Shown: positions 17,901-27,205, counted from the stretch's first letter. The stretch: 64,000 nucleotides of DNA from Roseomonas genomospecies 6 (GCF_008365375.1 NZ_QOKW01000010.1:62001-126000), one strand, 5' to 3'. The notes: a model not told the origin generated them from the letters alone. Translations and numbers: made by a program.

Positions 17901-19848
17901 CGCCGGGTCCGACCTGCTGAACCTCATCAACGACATCCTGGACCTGTCGAAGATCGAATCCGGCACGGTCACGCTGGAAATCGGGGCGGTGGTCCTGGAC
18001 GACCTGCGCGGCCATGTGGAGCGCACCTTCGCCCAATTGGCCGAGGAGAAGGGGCTGCGCTTCGACATCGACATGGCCCCCACCCTGCCCGCCGCCATCC
18101 AGACCGACCAGAAGCGGCTGGAGCAGGTGCTGAACAACCTGCTGTCCAACGCCTTCAAGTTCACCGAGACCGGCGGGGTCACCTTCCGGATGGAACTGGC
18201 GCGGGAGGGCTGGAGCGCCGCCCACCCCACGCTGAACGCGGCGGACGGGGTGCTGGCCTTCACCGTCGTCGACACCGGCATCGGCATCCCCGAGAACAAG
18301 CAGCGCATCATCTTCGAGGCGTTCCAGCAGGCCGACGGCACCACCAGCCGGAAATACGGCGGCACCGGGCTCGGCCTGTCGATCAGCCGGGAGATCGCCC
18401 GCCTTCTGGGCGGCGAGATCCGCGTGCAGAGCGAGTCCGGGGCGGGGAGCACCTTCACGCTCTACGTGCCGATGGACTTCGACATCGCCCGCCACGGCGA
18501 CCCGGCGCCGAAGCCCGCCCCGGTCGTCGCGCCGACGCGTCCCATCGTGGTGCCGGGTCCGGAGGAAGGGCTCGCGCTGCCGCAGAGCCACCCCGTCGCC
18601 GACGACCGGGAGCGCATCCGGCCCGGCGACCCCGTGGTGCTGATCGTGGAGGACGACGTGAAGTTCGCCTCGATCCTGGTCGATCTGGCGCGGGAGAAGG
18701 GCTTCAAGGCGATTTTGTCCCACGCCGGAAGCCCGGCCATGCCGATGGCGCGCAAATACCGCCCGGACGCGGTCATGCTGGACATCGGCCTGCCCGACCT
18801 GGACGGCTGGGCGCTGCTCGACCTGCTGAAGCGCGATCCGCACACCCGCCACATCCCGGTCCACGTCATCTCCGCCAAGGAGGAGCGGCGCCGCGGCCTC
18901 GCCATGGGCGCCTTCGACTACACGGAGAAGCCGGCGGACCGCGAGGCGATCTTCGCGGCGCTCGCCAAGGTGAAGGGCTTCGTGGAGCGGCACCAGCGCC
19001 GGCTGCTGATCGTCGAGAAGGTTCCCGATCCGCACACCGGTGGGATCGCCGGCCTGATCGACAACGATGACATTGAGATCAGCACCGTCACCTCCGCCGA
19101 GGCCGCCCGCGCCGTCCTGGCGAAGGAGCGGTTCGACTGCATGGTGCTGGACCTGACCATCCCCCAGCCCGCCGATTTCGAGCTGATCGACAGCCTGCGC
19201 ACCCGCGACTCCACCGCCTGGATGCCGGTCGTCGCCTATGTCAGCGACGGCATCGCGCCGGAGGACGAGGCGCGGCTGCGCCGGCTGGCCGAAACGGTGG
19301 TGCTGCGCAGCGTGCAGTCCCCGGACTCGCTGCTCGACGAGACGGCGCTGTTCCTGCACCGGGCGGTGGACCGGCTGCCCGACGACAAGCGCAGCGCGCT
19401 CGACCAGATCCGCCAGCGGGACCCCGTTCTGGCGGGACGCAAGGTGCTGATCGTGGATGACGATTTCCGCAACATCTTCTCGCTCGCCAGTGTTCTGGAG
19501 TCGCACGACATGACGGTGCTGCACGCCGAAAGCGGGCCGGAGGGCCTGGACCTGCTGAAGGCGCATCCCGACCTGGACGTGGCGCTGGTGGACATCATGA
19601 TGCCGCTGATGGACGGCTATGAGACCATCCGGGAAATCCGGGCGACGGAGGCCGGGCGCGGCCTGCCGGTGATCGCCGTCACCGCCAAGGCGATGAAGGG
19701 CGACCGCGAGAAATGCATCGAGGCGGGGGCGACCGACTATCTCGCCAAGCCGGTGGACATCGACCATCTGCTGTCCCTGCTGCGGGTCTGGGCAGGGCGT
19801 CGGCAGGACGCCGGCCCAGATGTCGGCCCAGACGCCGGGACGGAGTGA
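14926..19848 (+). CDS. Soluble poly-HAMP hybrid histidine kinase with GAF and three receiver domains
   Basis: A 1640-aa cytoplasmic protein without transmembrane helices. An N-terminal HAMP-like stretch (about 10-155) is followed by six 92-residue repeats (157-708), each a HAMP-type pair beginning [17 protein letters not shown] and ending [11 protein letters not shown]. Then come a GAF domain (about 725-890), a long coiled coil, HisKA with His955 in SHELRTPLN, HATPase_c ([21 protein letters not shown]) and three receiver domains with Asp1286, Asp1409 and Asp1556. The second receiver is divergent (VVAYVSDG in place of the usual Thr/Ala region). The layout resembles fungal Nik1-type osmosensing kinases and bacterial poly-HAMP kinases. 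TTG 14899 is an alternative start; ATG 14926 is preferred. Confidence 0.92.
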   Translation: MTMTDAHDRLSPQLLLRALRQFRKGDFSVRLPLDLDGLDGEIAAAFNDVVEMNETLVEEVGRVSTAIGKEGRIGQRVRLPTASGRWGDCVDSVNAMAADLTRPTQEMARVIGAVAKGDLSQSMPLEVDGRPLQGEFLVTARTVNRMVDQLVTVTAELTRVAREVGIEGKLGEQAQVKDVAGTWKDLTDNVNLMAANLTAQVRNIADVTTAVAKGDLSRKITVDVKGEIRELKDTINTMVDQLNSFASEVTRVAREVGSEGKLGGQAQVKGVAGTWKDLTDNVNLLTGNLTNQVRNIADVTTAVANGDLSRKITVDVKGEIRELKDTINTMVDQLNSFASEVTRVAREVGTEGKLGGQAQVKGVAGTWKDLTDNVNAMATNLTSQVRNIAEVTTAVAKGDLSRKITVDVRGEILELKDTINTMVDQLNSFASEVTRVAREVGSEGKLGGQAQVKGVAGTWKDLTDNVNLLTGNLTNQVRNIADVTTAVANGDLSRKITVDVKGEILELKDTINTMVDQLNSFASEVTRVAREVGTEGKLGGQAQVKGVAGTWKDLTDNVNMMAANLTGQVRGIAEVVTAVAEGNLKRKLTVAARGEIAALADTINGVIETLAIFADQVTNVAREVGIEGKLGGQAKVPGATGVWGDLTDNVNQLAANLTTQVRAIAEVATAVTKGDLTRSIAVEASGEVAALKDNINEMIRNLRDTTQKNAEQDWLKTNIAKFTRMLQGERDLVTVSNMILSEIAPLVNAQHGVFYVTTRDGDEPVLDLVASYALKERNGLGTRFALKQGLVGQCAHEKKPILLTNVPKDYVRISSGLGEAPPLNIIVLPVLFENEVNAVLELASFGHFSETHRSFLEQLTESIGIVLNTIATNMRTEGLLKQSQRLTAELQSQQEELKTTNERLEQQAASLRQSEELLMAQQEKLRQTNEALEEKAEQLSLTSKYKSQFLANMSHELRTPLNSLLILSKLLSDNGDRNLTARQVEFARTIHAAGSDLLNLINDILDLSKIESGTVTLEIGAVVLDDLRGHVERTFAQLAEEKGLRFDIDMAPTLPAAIQTDQKRLEQVLNNLLSNAFKFTETGGVTFRMELAREGWSAAHPTLNAADGVLAFTVVDTGIGIPENKQRIIFEAFQQADGTTSRKYGGTGLGLSISREIARLLGGEIRVQSESGAGSTFTLYVPMDFDIARHGDPAPKPAPVVAPTRPIVVPGPEEGLALPQSHPVADDRERIRPGDPVVLIVEDDVKFASILVDLAREKGFKAILSHAGSPAMPMARKYRPDAVMLDIGLPDLDGWALLDLLKRDPHTRHIPVHVISAKEERRRGLAMGAFDYTEKPADREAIFAALAKVKGFVERHQRRLLIVEKVPDPHTGGIAGLIDNDDIEISTVTSAEAARAVLAKERFDCMVLDLTIPQPADFELIDSLRTRDSTAWMPVVAYVSDGIAPEDEARLRRLAETVVLRSVQSPDSLLDETALFLHRAVDRLPDDKRSALDQIRQRDPVLAGRKVLIVDDDFRNIFSLASVLESHDMTVLHAESGPEGLDLLKAHPDLDVALVDIMMPLMDGYETIREIRATEAGRGLPVIAVTAKAMKGDREKCIEAGATDYLAKPVDIDHLLSLLRVWAGRRQDAGPDVGPDAGTE
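15394..17049 (+). repeat. Six tandem 276-bp in-frame repeats encoding HAMP units
   Basis: Units start at 15394, 15670, 15946, 16222, 16498 and 16774, an exact 276-bp (92-codon) period. Units 2-5 are nearly identical in large stretches; units 2 and 4 share the LLTGNLTNQ variant and units 3 and 5 share the GTEGKLGGQ variant, an alternating pattern. Unit 6 is the most diverged. No indels break the period. Confidence 0.95.
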
Positions 19849-19858
19849 GGAGAGGCCG

Positions 19859-21943
19859 ATGCCCCACACCCAAACGCCCCCCGGTTTCGCCGACATCGAA
19901 GGCAATGCCCTGCTCCTGCCGGAGGTTCGTGTGCTGGTCGTGGACGACGATCCGCGGAACCTGCTGGCGATGCGGGAAACGCTGGCCGACCTGGACGCCA
20001 CGGTGATCCTCGCCCGCTCCGGCGAGGAGGCGCTGAAGCGGGTGCTCGACCAGGACTTCGCGGCGATCCTGATGGATGTCCACATGCCGGGCATGGACGG
20101 CTACGAGACGGCGGAGCTGATCCGCAACCGCCGGAAGTCGCGGCACATCCCCATCCTGTTCCTGACCGCCATCAACAAGGACGAGGTGCACATCTTCCGC
20201 GGCTATTCCGCGGGGGCGGTGGACTACATGTTCAAGCCGGTGGACCCGGTGATCCTGCGCAGCAAGGTCACCGTCTTCGTCGAGCTGTACCGCAAGACGG
20301 AGGAGGTGAAGCGCCAGGCGGCCTTGCGCGAGCGGTTGCTGGCCGAGAATTTCCGCGTGCGGACGGAGAAGATGGAGGCCGAGCAGGCGCTCCGCCGGTC
20401 GGAGGAGCGGCAGGCGCTGATCGCCCGTTCCCTGCCCATCCTGCTCTACACCGCCGGTCCGGACCGGGGCACGCCCTTCCGCTACGTCACGGAGAATGTG
20501 GAGGCTCTGTTCGGCTTCCCCGCCGAACGCTTCCTGACCGACGGCAACTTCTGGGAATCGCGGCTGCACCCGGAGGACCGCGACCGCGCCGTCGCCCGGT
20601 TCGAGGCGATGCGCCAGGGCGGCGTGTCCACCGTCGAGTACCGCTGGCGCGCCGCCGACGGGCGGTACCGCACGCTTCTGGAACAGGCCATGCTGCTGGA
20701 GGGGGAGGACGGCGCCCCGCCGGAACTCTGCGGCACCGTGCTGGACGTCACCGACACGCGGGAGCTTCAGCAGCAGCTCGCCCACGTGCAGAAGATGGAG
20801 ACCATCGGCCAGTTGACCGGCGGCATCGCCCACGACTTCAACAACATGCTGACCGTCGTCATCGGCAGCCTGGAACGGCTGGGCCGCATGGCCTTCGACG
20901 ACCCGAGGGCGGCGCGGCGGGTGGACATGGCCTTGCAGGCGTCGCTGCGCTGCTCCGACCTGACGCGGCGGCTTCTCGCCTTCGCGCGGCGCCAGCAGCT
21001 CCACCCCGAGAGCGTGGACATGGAGGCGCTGGTCCGCAACATGGGCGAGTTGATGGAGCGCACGCTCGGCTCCACGATCACCGTGGAGATCGACAGCGCG
21101 CCGCACCTGTGCCCGGCGCTGGTGGACCGGACCCAGGCGGAATCGGCCCTGCTGAACCTCGTCATCAACGCCCGCGACGCCATGCCCACGGGCGGGCGGC
21201 TGACCATCGCCACGGCGATGGCGGAGGCCGATGACGCAAGCGCGGAACTGCGCCCTGGACAGTATGTGCGGATGACCGTGGCGGACACCGGCTGCGGCAT
21301 GCCCCCCGACGTTCTGGCCCGCGCCTTCGAGCCCTTCTTCACCACCAAGGAGATCGGCAAGGGCACCGGCCTGGGTCTCAGCATGATCCACGGCTTCGTG
21401 AAGCAGTCGGGCGGGCTGATCCGGGTCGAGAGCGAGCCGGGCCGCGGCACCTCCTTCCACCTCTACCTCCCCTGCGCGCCGGAGGCCGCCCGCAAGGCGA
21501 AGGCGCCGGAGGACAGCGTCGAGGCCGGTCCGCTGCCCGGCCAGGGCGAGGTGATCCTGGTGGTGGACGACGACCGCGACGTGCGCCACGTCGCCGTTCT
21601 GACGCTTCAGGATCTCGGCTACACGGTGGTCGAGGCGGAGAACGGGCCGGAGGCGCTGGCCGTGCTGGCCGGGGAGCCGCGGGTGGACCTGCTGTTCACC
21701 GACGTGGTGATGCCCGGCGGCATGAACGGCCTGGAACTGGCCCAGGAGGCGCAGCACCGTCATCCGGCCTTGAAAGTGCTCTACGCCTCCGGCTACGCCC
21801 ATGGGGTGGCGGGCGGCCTGAGCGGCGAGGGGCCGGGCGGCGAGTTCCTGATCAAGCCCTACCGCGACCGCGACCTCGCCCGCGCCGTCCGCAAGGCGCT
21901 CGGCGGCGCGACGGATGCCTTCCCCGAGTTGAAGAGCGCCTGA
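19859..21943 (+). CDS. Hybrid histidine kinase REC-PAS-HisKA-HATPase-REC
   Basis: A 694-aa soluble kinase. N-terminal receiver (about 20-140; acidic pair DDD, Asp73 in AILMDVHMPGMDG, Lys in YMFKPVDP), a coiled-coil linker, a PAS domain (about 185-300), a dimerisation domain with His325 in GGIAHDFNNML, an ATPase domain ending GTGLGLSMIHGFVKQSGG, and a C-terminal receiver with Asp615 in LLFTDVVMPGG. AHDFNN marks the HWE-unlike, FixL/NtrB-related group common in this clade. It starts 10 bp after the poly-HAMP kinase stop behind GAGGAGAGG, so the two kinases are co-transcribed and likely form one phosphorelay with the nearby single-domain regulator. Confidence 0.92.
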   Translation: MPHTQTPPGFADIEGNALLLPEVRVLVVDDDPRNLLAMRETLADLDATVILARSGEEALKRVLDQDFAAILMDVHMPGMDGYETAELIRNRRKSRHIPILFLTAINKDEVHIFRGYSAGAVDYMFKPVDPVILRSKVTVFVELYRKTEEVKRQAALRERLLAENFRVRTEKMEAEQALRRSEERQALIARSLPILLYTAGPDRGTPFRYVTENVEALFGFPAERFLTDGNFWESRLHPEDRDRAVARFEAMRQGGVSTVEYRWRAADGRYRTLLEQAMLLEGEDGAPPELCGTVLDVTDTRELQQQLAHVQKMETIGQLTGGIAHDFNNMLTVVIGSLERLGRMAFDDPRAARRVDMALQASLRCSDLTRRLLAFARRQQLHPESVDMEALVRNMGELMERTLGSTITVEIDSAPHLCPALVDRTQAESALLNLVINARDAMPTGGRLTIATAMAEADDASAELRPGQYVRMTVADTGCGMPPDVLARAFEPFFTTKEIGKGTGLGLSMIHGFVKQSGGLIRVESEPGRGTSFHLYLPCAPEAARKAKAPEDSVEAGPLPGQGEVILVVDDDRDVRHVAVLTLQDLGYTVVEAENGPEALAVLAGEPRVDLLFTDVVMPGGMNGLELAQEAQHRHPALKVLYASGYAHGVAGGLSGEGPGGEFLIKPYRDRDLARAVRKALGGATDAFPELKSA

Positions 21944-21954
21944 CCGTCGCCCTC

Positions 21955-21992
21955 GTCGCCAAGCGTCATTGTCGCCAAGCGTCGTTGTCGCC
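21955..21992 (+). repeat. Short 16-bp tandem repeat after the kinase genes
   Basis: Two copies of GTCGCCAAGCGTCRTT (21955-21970 and 21971-21986) and a third partial GTCGCC (21987-21992), in the gap between the kinase gene and the next gene. They differ by one base. A likely slippage product with no visible function. Confidence 0.8.
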
Positions 21993-22063
21993 CTTTTGCC
22001 CCAACCTTGAGCGGAGCCGTGGTGTTCAGATGACGACCGTGTTGCAATAAAGGAGTAGACGAC

Positions 22064-22660
22064 GTGCCCGTTGTCCGCCTGTCCGGGATTCGCTTCGCCT
22101 CGGTCCTTTGTCTCGGCCTGTCCGTCGCCTTTCCCCTGACCTCCGCGCCCGCGATGGCGCAGGTGTTCAACCAGGGCGGTTATGGCGCCCCGACCCAGAT
22201 CACCCCGCAGGCCGACCCGCAGGCCAACGGCGGCAACACCACCTTCGGCATCGACAACGATCTGCTGGGCAAGCTGGGCGGCGCCGCCGTGGGAGCGCTC
22301 GCCGGGTCGCAGATCGGCAAGGGCACGGGCAACCTGCTGGCCATTGGCGCCGGCGGCCTGCTCGGCTACTTCGCCGGCGGCTATTTGATGGAACAGTTGA
22401 GCCCCGGCAGCCGCAACGCGGCGCAGAGCGCGGAGACCCGTGCGCTCGACGCGCCCGTCGGGCAGACCATCCGCTGGAACAGCCCGGACAGCGCCAACAC
22501 CGGCGGCAGCATCACCCCGATCCGCGCCGGGCGCGATTCCGCCGGGCGGGAGTGCAAGGAGTTCCAGCACAAGGTGACCATCGACGGCCGCCAGGAATCC
22601 GCGACCGGCACCGCCTGCCGCGGAGACGACGGGCAATGGCGCCTCGCCGCGAATCCGTAA
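22064..22660 (+). CDS. Secreted glycine-zipper protein (RT0821/Lpp0805-type surface protein)
   Basis: A 198-aa protein with a signal peptide (cleavage probably after APAMA, near residue 32), a glycine-zipper segment GKLGGAAVGALAGSQIGKGTG followed by LLAIGAGGLLGYFAGG (two short helices, about 66-110), and a C-terminal domain with RECKEFQHKVTIDG and TACRGDDGQW, typical of 17-kDa surface antigen-like proteins. It is probably an outer-membrane or periplasmic protein. The GTG start at 22064 is supported by AAGGAG eight bases upstream. Confidence 0.82.
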   Translation: MPVVRLSGIRFASVLCLGLSVAFPLTSAPAMAQVFNQGGYGAPTQITPQADPQANGGNTTFGIDNDLLGKLGGAAVGALAGSQIGKGTGNLLAIGAGGLLGYFAGGYLMEQLSPGSRNAAQSAETRALDAPVGQTIRWNSPDSANTGGSITPIRAGRDSAGRECKEFQHKVTIDGRQESATGTACRGDDGQWRLAANP

Positions 22661-22666
22661 CCCGGA

Positions 22667-23464
22667 TTACGAGCCGGCCTTCACGCCGACCGTGTGGACC
22701 AGCACCGTCATCGCGTCGGTCGGCACCTCCACCGTCACGGGAACGACGCGCCCGCTTTCCGGCGCGCGGGCGAACCAGACGGTCGCCTTGCGCTCCACCC
22801 CCTCGGCGAAGAAGCGCTCCGGATCGCGGTCGCCCTGGAAACCCGCCACCGGGCGGACGGTGACCGCGCAGACCTCCGCCGTTCCCGTGGCGATGCGGTA
22901 GCGCGAGGACGGCAGCTCCCCCTTGCCCTTTGGCGTCATGACGATGTCGTAGCGGCGGCGCCCGTCATAGACCGGGTAGCGTCCGCCGCAGCCTCCCGCC
23001 CGCCCGGCGGCCAGGATCACCGCGGCCCCGGCGCTCAACGGATCGATGCTGCCCAGGCGGCTGTCCGGCGGAACGCGCGCGGCCTTGTCGGGGCTGATCG
23101 GCGGGTCGGCCTTCACCTCCACGCCATCCGGGCCGTAGGACAGGGCCATGACGTCCAGTTTGCGGCGCAGCCGGCGCTCGCCGCGGAAGCGGTCCGGCTG
23201 GGCCGCGCCCGCCTCCAGCCGTCCGGCGGCCTCGGCCCGGTAGCGGAAGTTGGTGAAGACGCCGAGCCAGGGCGCCGCCTCCGCCTGGAGTTCCGCGCGG
23301 TAACGGCTGTCCGTGCCCGCCGTCTCCTCCGTCAGCACGACGCTGCCGCGCGCCAGGGAGACGCCGCCGCCATAGGCGGCGAAGTCCAACTCCAGAGTCG
23401 CGCCACGGCTTGCCGCCGGAAGCAGACACAGCAGGCCGGCGGCCAGCGGAACCGGAAGCCTCAC
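22667..23464 (-). CDS. DUF3108 family secreted protein
   Basis: A 265-aa protein with an N-terminal signal peptide (LPVPLAAGLLCLLPAASRGA) and a beta-rich DUF3108 pattern: YRAELQAEAAPWLG, later SIDPLSAGAAVIL, then YPVYDGRRRYDIVM. Two Cys occur in the mature protein around CGG and AEVCAV. DUF3108 proteins are periplasmic or outer-membrane-associated with unknown function. It starts 10 bp after the GNAT gene stop on the same strand and is the last gene of a glucosidase-GNAT-DUF3108 run. Confidence 0.82.
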   Translation of the reverse strand: MRLPVPLAAGLLCLLPAASRGATLELDFAAYGGGVSLARGSVVLTEETAGTDSRYRAELQAEAAPWLGVFTNFRYRAEAAGRLEAGAAQPDRFRGERRLRRKLDVMALSYGPDGVEVKADPPISPDKAARVPPDSRLGSIDPLSAGAAVILAAGRAGGCGGRYPVYDGRRRYDIVMTPKGKGELPSSRYRIATGTAEVCAVTVRPVAGFQGDRDPERFFAEGVERKATVWFARAPESGRVVPVTVEVPTDAMTVLVHTVGVKAGS

Positions 23465-23474
23465 GCCGCAAGCC

Positions 23475-23771
23475 TCATGCCGATGCCCCGCCCTCTTCGG
23501 CGACCAGATCCTGGTACTCCGGGTGGCGCTGGATGTATTTGGCCACGAAGGGGCAGACCGGCACGACCTTCCGCCCGCTGGAGCGCGCGTCCTCCAGCGC
23601 GCCGCGCGCGAGCGCGGAGCCGATGCCCTGCCCGGCCATGCTTTCGGGAACCTCCGTGTGGGTGAAGACGATGGTGCCGTCGCGCGTTTCGTATTCCACC
23701 ACCGCGGTGGCGTCGCCCACGGTCAGCTCGTAGCGGTTCCTGGCCGCGTTGTTCTTCACATCCCCGCTCAT
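23475..23771 (-). CDS. Small GNAT-fold N-acetyltransferase (YjdJ/CG type)
   Basis: A 98-aa protein of the short Gcn5-related acetyltransferase group: VEYETRDGTIVFTHTEVPE, the acetyl-CoA loop MAGQGIGSALARGAL, and CPFVAKYIQRHPEYQDLV at the C-terminus. It is about half the length of regular GNAT enzymes, as expected for this group; substrates are unknown. ATG 23771 overlaps the upstream glucosidase stop (23768-23770) in an ATGA arrangement, so it is translationally coupled to it. Confidence 0.85.
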   Translation of the reverse strand: MSGDVKNNAARNRYELTVGDATAVVEYETRDGTIVFTHTEVPESMAGQGIGSALARGALEDARSSGRKVVPVCPFVAKYIQRHPEYQDLVAEEGGASA

Positions 23772-25408
23772 TCCCCACCCTTTCCCAAATCTTCGTACGA
23801 GTCTTCGCACGCGAGCACCACCCCCTCGTCGGGTCGCAGGCGAAGGGCGCCGGTCACCGGCTCCCCACCGCGGTCGAGATGGGTGGACAGCCGGATATGG
23901 GCACCCTCCGGCACCGAATCCACCACCCTCTCCTCCGCCGACAGGTTCAGCAGGACGCGGAAACGCCCGGCCCGGTGGTTACGCTCATAGACGAGAACCT
24001 CGTCCTCCGCCGACACGGGATCGTACCGACCGACCGACAGGGCCGGTTCCGCCCGCCGCAACGCCAGCAGGGCGCGGTGCAGCGACAGCATGGAGGATGG
24101 GTCGGCCTCCTGCGCCGCGACGTTCACCCGCTCGTGATCCGCCCCGAGCGGCAGCCAGGGCTCCCCGGTCGTGAAGCCGCCCTTCGGGCCGCCGTCCCAG
24201 GGGATCGGGGTGCGGACCGGATCGCGGCCCAGCCCCAGGCCGGGGACGTTCCTTTCCCACGGGTCCTGCACGCGGTCGGGCGGGACGGCCACGTCGGTCA
24301 TGCCGATCTCGTCGCCCTGGTAGAGCGTCGGCGTGCCGCGCAGGGTCAGCAGGAGCATCGCCGCCACCCGCGCCTGCCCGGCTCCCAACCGACTCGCCAC
24401 GCGGGAGCGGTCGTGGTTGCCAAGCACCCAGTTCGGCCACCCGCCGGACGGCAGCGCGGCCTCGTAGGTGTGGATCAGCGCGGCCAGCGCCTTCGCCTCC
24501 CACGGGGTGGACAGCAGATGGAAGTTGAAGGGAAGCTGGAAGCCCGTCAGGTCGGCGCCGTAATAGGCCATGAGCTGGTCGATGGGCAGATAGGCCTCCC
24601 CGATCAGCAGCCGGCCCGGTCCATAACCGTCCACCACCCGGCGCATGGCGGCGATGGCGTCATGCACCTCCGGCTGGTCCACCGTGTGGCGGCGGAACAG
24701 CCGATGGGCCGGCGACATGCTCTCCTGCCAACCCGGGTTCGGTGGGTTGTCGCGGAAGCGTGCGTCCTTGATGAGGTGATGGATGGCGTCCACCCGGAAC
24801 CCGTCCACCCCTCGGTCCAGCCAGACTCGCAACACATCGAGCATGACCTCCCGCAGCGCCGGGTTGCGCCAGTTGAGGTCCGGCTGCTCCTTCAGGTAGG
24901 CGTGGTAATAGTATTGGCCGGTCGCCGCGTCCCATTCCCAGGCACTGCCCCCGAACTCCGACAGCCAGTTGTTGGGAGGGCCTCCATCGGGGGCGGGGTC
25001 GTGCCAGATGTACCAGTCGCGCTTGGGATTGGTGCGGGACGACCGGCTGGCCTGGAACCACGGGTGCCGGTCGGAGCTGTGGTTGGGCACGAAATCCAGG
25101 ATCAGCTTCATGCCGCGCCGGTGCAGTTCCGCCACCAGCCGGTCGAAGTCCTCCATGGTCCCGAACAGCGGGTGGACGCCCGTGTAATCCGACACGTCGT
25201 AGCCGAAATCGGCCATAGGCGACGGGTAGATCGGGGACACCCAGACCGCCTCCACCCCGAGCGCTTCGAGATGGTCGAGCCGGGCCATTATTCCCGGAAG
25301 GTCCCCCACCCCGTCGCCGTTCGAATCCTGGAAGGAGCGCGGGTAGACCTGATAGATCACCCCGCTCTGCCACCACGCGAATCCCTCCGCCATGAAGCCG
25401 TCCGCCAT
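23768..25408 (-). CDS. GH13 alpha-glucosidase (oligo-1,6-glucosidase type)
   Basis: A 546-aa glycoside hydrolase family 13 enzyme with no signal peptide, so probably cytoplasmic. GH13 regions are visible: DFVPNHSSDRHPWF (region I), DGFRVDAIHH with the nucleophile Asp (about 206), LIGEAYLP with the acid/base Glu (about 269) and VLGNHDRSR with the third catalytic Asp (about 331). IYQVYPRSFQDSNGDGVGDL is typical of the oligo-1,6-glucosidase/alpha-glucosidase subfamilies. It should release glucose from maltose, isomaltose, sucrose-like or trehalose-derived sugars. The importer at 50-54 kb has a trehalose/maltose-type binding protein and could supply substrates. A second in-frame ATG at 25393 would shorten it by five residues. 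Confidence 0.9.
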   Translation of the reverse strand: MADGFMAEGFAWWQSGVIYQVYPRSFQDSNGDGVGDLPGIMARLDHLEALGVEAVWVSPIYPSPMADFGYDVSDYTGVHPLFGTMEDFDRLVAELHRRGMKLILDFVPNHSSDRHPWFQASRSSRTNPKRDWYIWHDPAPDGGPPNNWLSEFGGSAWEWDAATGQYYYHAYLKEQPDLNWRNPALREVMLDVLRVWLDRGVDGFRVDAIHHLIKDARFRDNPPNPGWQESMSPAHRLFRRHTVDQPEVHDAIAAMRRVVDGYGPGRLLIGEAYLPIDQLMAYYGADLTGFQLPFNFHLLSTPWEAKALAALIHTYEAALPSGGWPNWVLGNHDRSRVASRLGAGQARVAAMLLLTLRGTPTLYQGDEIGMTDVAVPPDRVQDPWERNVPGLGLGRDPVRTPIPWDGGPKGGFTTGEPWLPLGADHERVNVAAQEADPSSMLSLHRALLALRRAEPALSVGRYDPVSAEDEVLVYERNHRAGRFRVLLNLSAEERVVDSVPEGAHIRLSTHLDRGGEPVTGALRLRPDEGVVLACEDSYEDLGKGGE

Positions 25409-25418
25409 GAGCGGGCCC

Positions 25419-26204
25419 TCAGCCGATCAGCAGGGACTCGGCGCCGTCGATCCAGACGGGCGTGCCGGTGATGTGCTTCGACCGGTCCGACGCCAGGAAC
25501 AGCGCCAGCTCCGCCACGTCGGCGCTGCTGCCCGCCTTGCCGCGGGTCAGCGGGACCTCGCCGTTGGGATATTCGGCGGGCTCCTCGGCCTTCTCGGTGT
25601 TGCGGGACTGGGTGTTGTCCTGGATCTCCGTGTCGATCAAGCCCGGGCAGATGGCGTTGACCCGGATGCGGTGCTTGGCAAGCTCCAGCGCCAGCATCTG
25701 GACCATGGCGACCTGCGCCGCCTTGGTGCAGGAATAGGCGGTGGCCCCGGCGTTGCTGAAGACCCGCGTGCCGTTGATGGAGGCGGTGACCAGCACCGAC
25801 CCGCCGCCCGCCTTCTTCAGATGCGGCACCGCGTGGTGAAGCGTCAGATAGGTGCCGCGCAGGTTGATGTTGATGGTGCGGTCCCACTCCTCCGGCGTCA
25901 GCTCGTCGATGGGTGCCCAGACGCCGTTGATGCCCGCGTTGGCGAAGACGATGTCCAGCCGCCCGTACTCCTGCACCAGCCGGTCCACCGCCCGCTTCAC
26001 GGCGTCGCTGTCAGAGACGTCGGCGACCAGGGGGATGGCCTTGCCGCCCGCCGCGGCGATCTCCTCCGCCGTCTTGCGGACCTCGCTCTCCGTGCGGCTG
26101 AGAACGCCGACGCTGGCCCCGGCGCCGGCGAACAGGGTGGCCGATGCCTTGCCGATGCCCGACCCGGCTCCGGTGATGAGGGCGACTTTTCCGTTCAGGT
26201 CCAT
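25419..26204 (-). CDS. Short-chain dehydrogenase/reductase
   Basis: A 261-aa classical SDR: nucleotide motif TGAGSGIG near the N-terminus, NAG in IVFANAG, catalytic Ser in VTASING, YSCTK as the YxxxK motif and PGLIDT. The enzyme uses NAD(P)(H); Arg in LSRTES after beta-2 suggests NADP(H) preference. It lies 10 bp upstream of the alpha-glucosidase on the same strand, so a sugar or polyol dehydrogenase role is possible, but the substrate is not determined. ATG 26204 (MDLNGK) is preferred over TTG 26210. Confidence 0.85.
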   Translation of the reverse strand: MDLNGKVALITGAGSGIGKASATLFAGAGASVGVLSRTESEVRKTAEEIAAAGGKAIPLVADVSDSDAVKRAVDRLVQEYGRLDIVFANAGINGVWAPIDELTPEEWDRTININLRGTYLTLHHAVPHLKKAGGGSVLVTASINGTRVFSNAGATAYSCTKAAQVAMVQMLALELAKHRIRVNAICPGLIDTEIQDNTQSRNTEKAEEPAEYPNGEVPLTRGKAGSSADVAELALFLASDRSKHITGTPVWIDGAESLLIG

Positions 26205-26683
26205 GATCAAACCGGCTCCGCTGCTTGTGCTGGGACTGCAGAGCCAACCGATCCGGGCCGGGGCGGTTCCCGCCCTTCTTACGCACCCCCAGCGAGCGCA
26301 CCCCGCCCTGGAGCACCGGGGAGAATCCGGTCATGGCGACCTTGCTGGCGACCTGCTGCAAGCCCCCGGAGCAGCACGAGCGTGCCGGAGGCGGTGGCGC
26401 GGCTGCCGCCAGCCTCACCGCAGGTCCTCCCCCGATTGTCCTCCTTCGGCGTGCAGATTGGCGAGGCGTCGCGAGACCGGTCGATGAACGCCTGCGAAGA
26501 ACAGACCCGCGCCAGGGCTCGGTGCTCCATGAGAAGTGCCTTTTGTGCGGTGCGGTACGCTGGCATGCCCATAATGCGCAGCTCATCGTCGTCTTTGCGT
26601 CCATATTGGACAGACAGTTGACGGCGGCGCCGATGTGGCGCCCGCCTCATTCATGACAAATCCATATCGGAGAAGGAACGGAC
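26205..26683. other. Intergenic region without a supported gene
   Basis: About 480 bp between the divergent SDR gene and the 60-aa gene. Open frames exist on both strands but lack ribosome sites and have arginine-rich shadow composition. It must hold the promoter of the SDR-glucosidase operon; no clear promoter, repeat or hairpin was picked out. Confidence 0.5.
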
Positions 26684-26866
26684 GTGATCCACAAGATCAT
26701 GGACAAGATCGACCGCGTCATCGCCCAGAAACGCGAGAGCGGTGAGCTTGATGCTTGGCTGTCCAACGGCACCGCCCACCGTTATTGTCGGGAACTGACA
26801 GAGTCACGGCAGCACTACTACCCCGCGCTGCTGCTGTATGTGGAACGGCACGCCGGAAACGGATGA
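26684..26866 (+). CDS. Small hypothetical protein (60 aa)
   Basis: A 60-aa protein (MIHKIMDKIDRVIAQ...), charged and helical, with one Cys and several His and Tyr but no signal or membrane segment. The GTG at 26684 has AGAAGGAA six to seven bases upstream, which supports translation. No family is recognised. It ends 42 bp before the convergent DUF1289 gene. Confidence 0.55.
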   Translation: MIHKIMDKIDRVIAQKRESGELDAWLSNGTAHRYCRELTESRQHYYPALLLYVERHAGNG

Positions 26867-26908
26867 AGCCGCGCGTTTTCAATGTGCGGGACAGGAAAGC
26901 GGTGGGTT

Positions 26909-27205
26909 TCACTCCGCCGCTTTGACGACCGGCCCCGCCAGATCGGACCGGCGGGCGCGCAGGGCGGCGAGCTTCGCCTCCAGCTTGCGGATTTTCTTGT
27001 CGAGCTTCTTCGCGCGCTTGCCGTCCTTCTTGGAGACGGTGCCGCCGCGCGCGGCGATGCGGGCGTTGATCGCCGCCTTCGTCTCGTCCGGCAGGCGTTT
27101 CCAATGCTTCACCTCCGCGCGGGTGCGGAAGCAGCCGAGGCAACGGTCCGCCGCGTCGTAGCGGCAGAGCTTCGTGCAGGGATTGCGGGTGTCCATAGCG
27201 TCCAT
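26909..27205 (-). CDS. DUF1289 cysteine-cluster protein
   Basis: A 98-aa protein with the DUF1289 signature NPCTKLCRYDAADRCLGCFR: four cysteines in a Cx3Cx7Cx2C arrangement, followed by RTRAEVKHWKRLPDETKAAI. The cysteines suggest a metal or Fe-S site. The C-terminal half is a lysine-rich coiled coil (KKLDKKIRKLEAKLAAL) longer than in most members. The start is uncertain between ATG 27205 and ATG 27196, both without a strong ribosome site. Confidence 0.8.
   Translation of the reverse strand: MDAMDTRNPCTKLCRYDAADRCLGCFRTRAEVKHWKRLPDETKAAINARIAARGGTVSKKDGKRAKKLDKKIRKLEAKLAALRARRSDLAGPVVKAAE

Noticed and set aside
14893..20094. A 1733-codon open frame on the minus strand opposite the poly-HAMP kinase
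   Set aside because: It is the GC-rich shadow of the kinase gene; composition is His/Gly/Asp/Arg-rich with no domains, while the plus strand shows full kinase motifs.
19679..22636. A 985-codon minus-strand open frame across the second hybrid kinase
   Set aside because: Shadow of the kinase on the plus strand; no recognisable domain.
26225..26656. Open frames of 120-140 codons between the SDR gene and the 60-aa gene
   Set aside because: No ribosome sites, shadow-like composition and overlapping frames on both strands.
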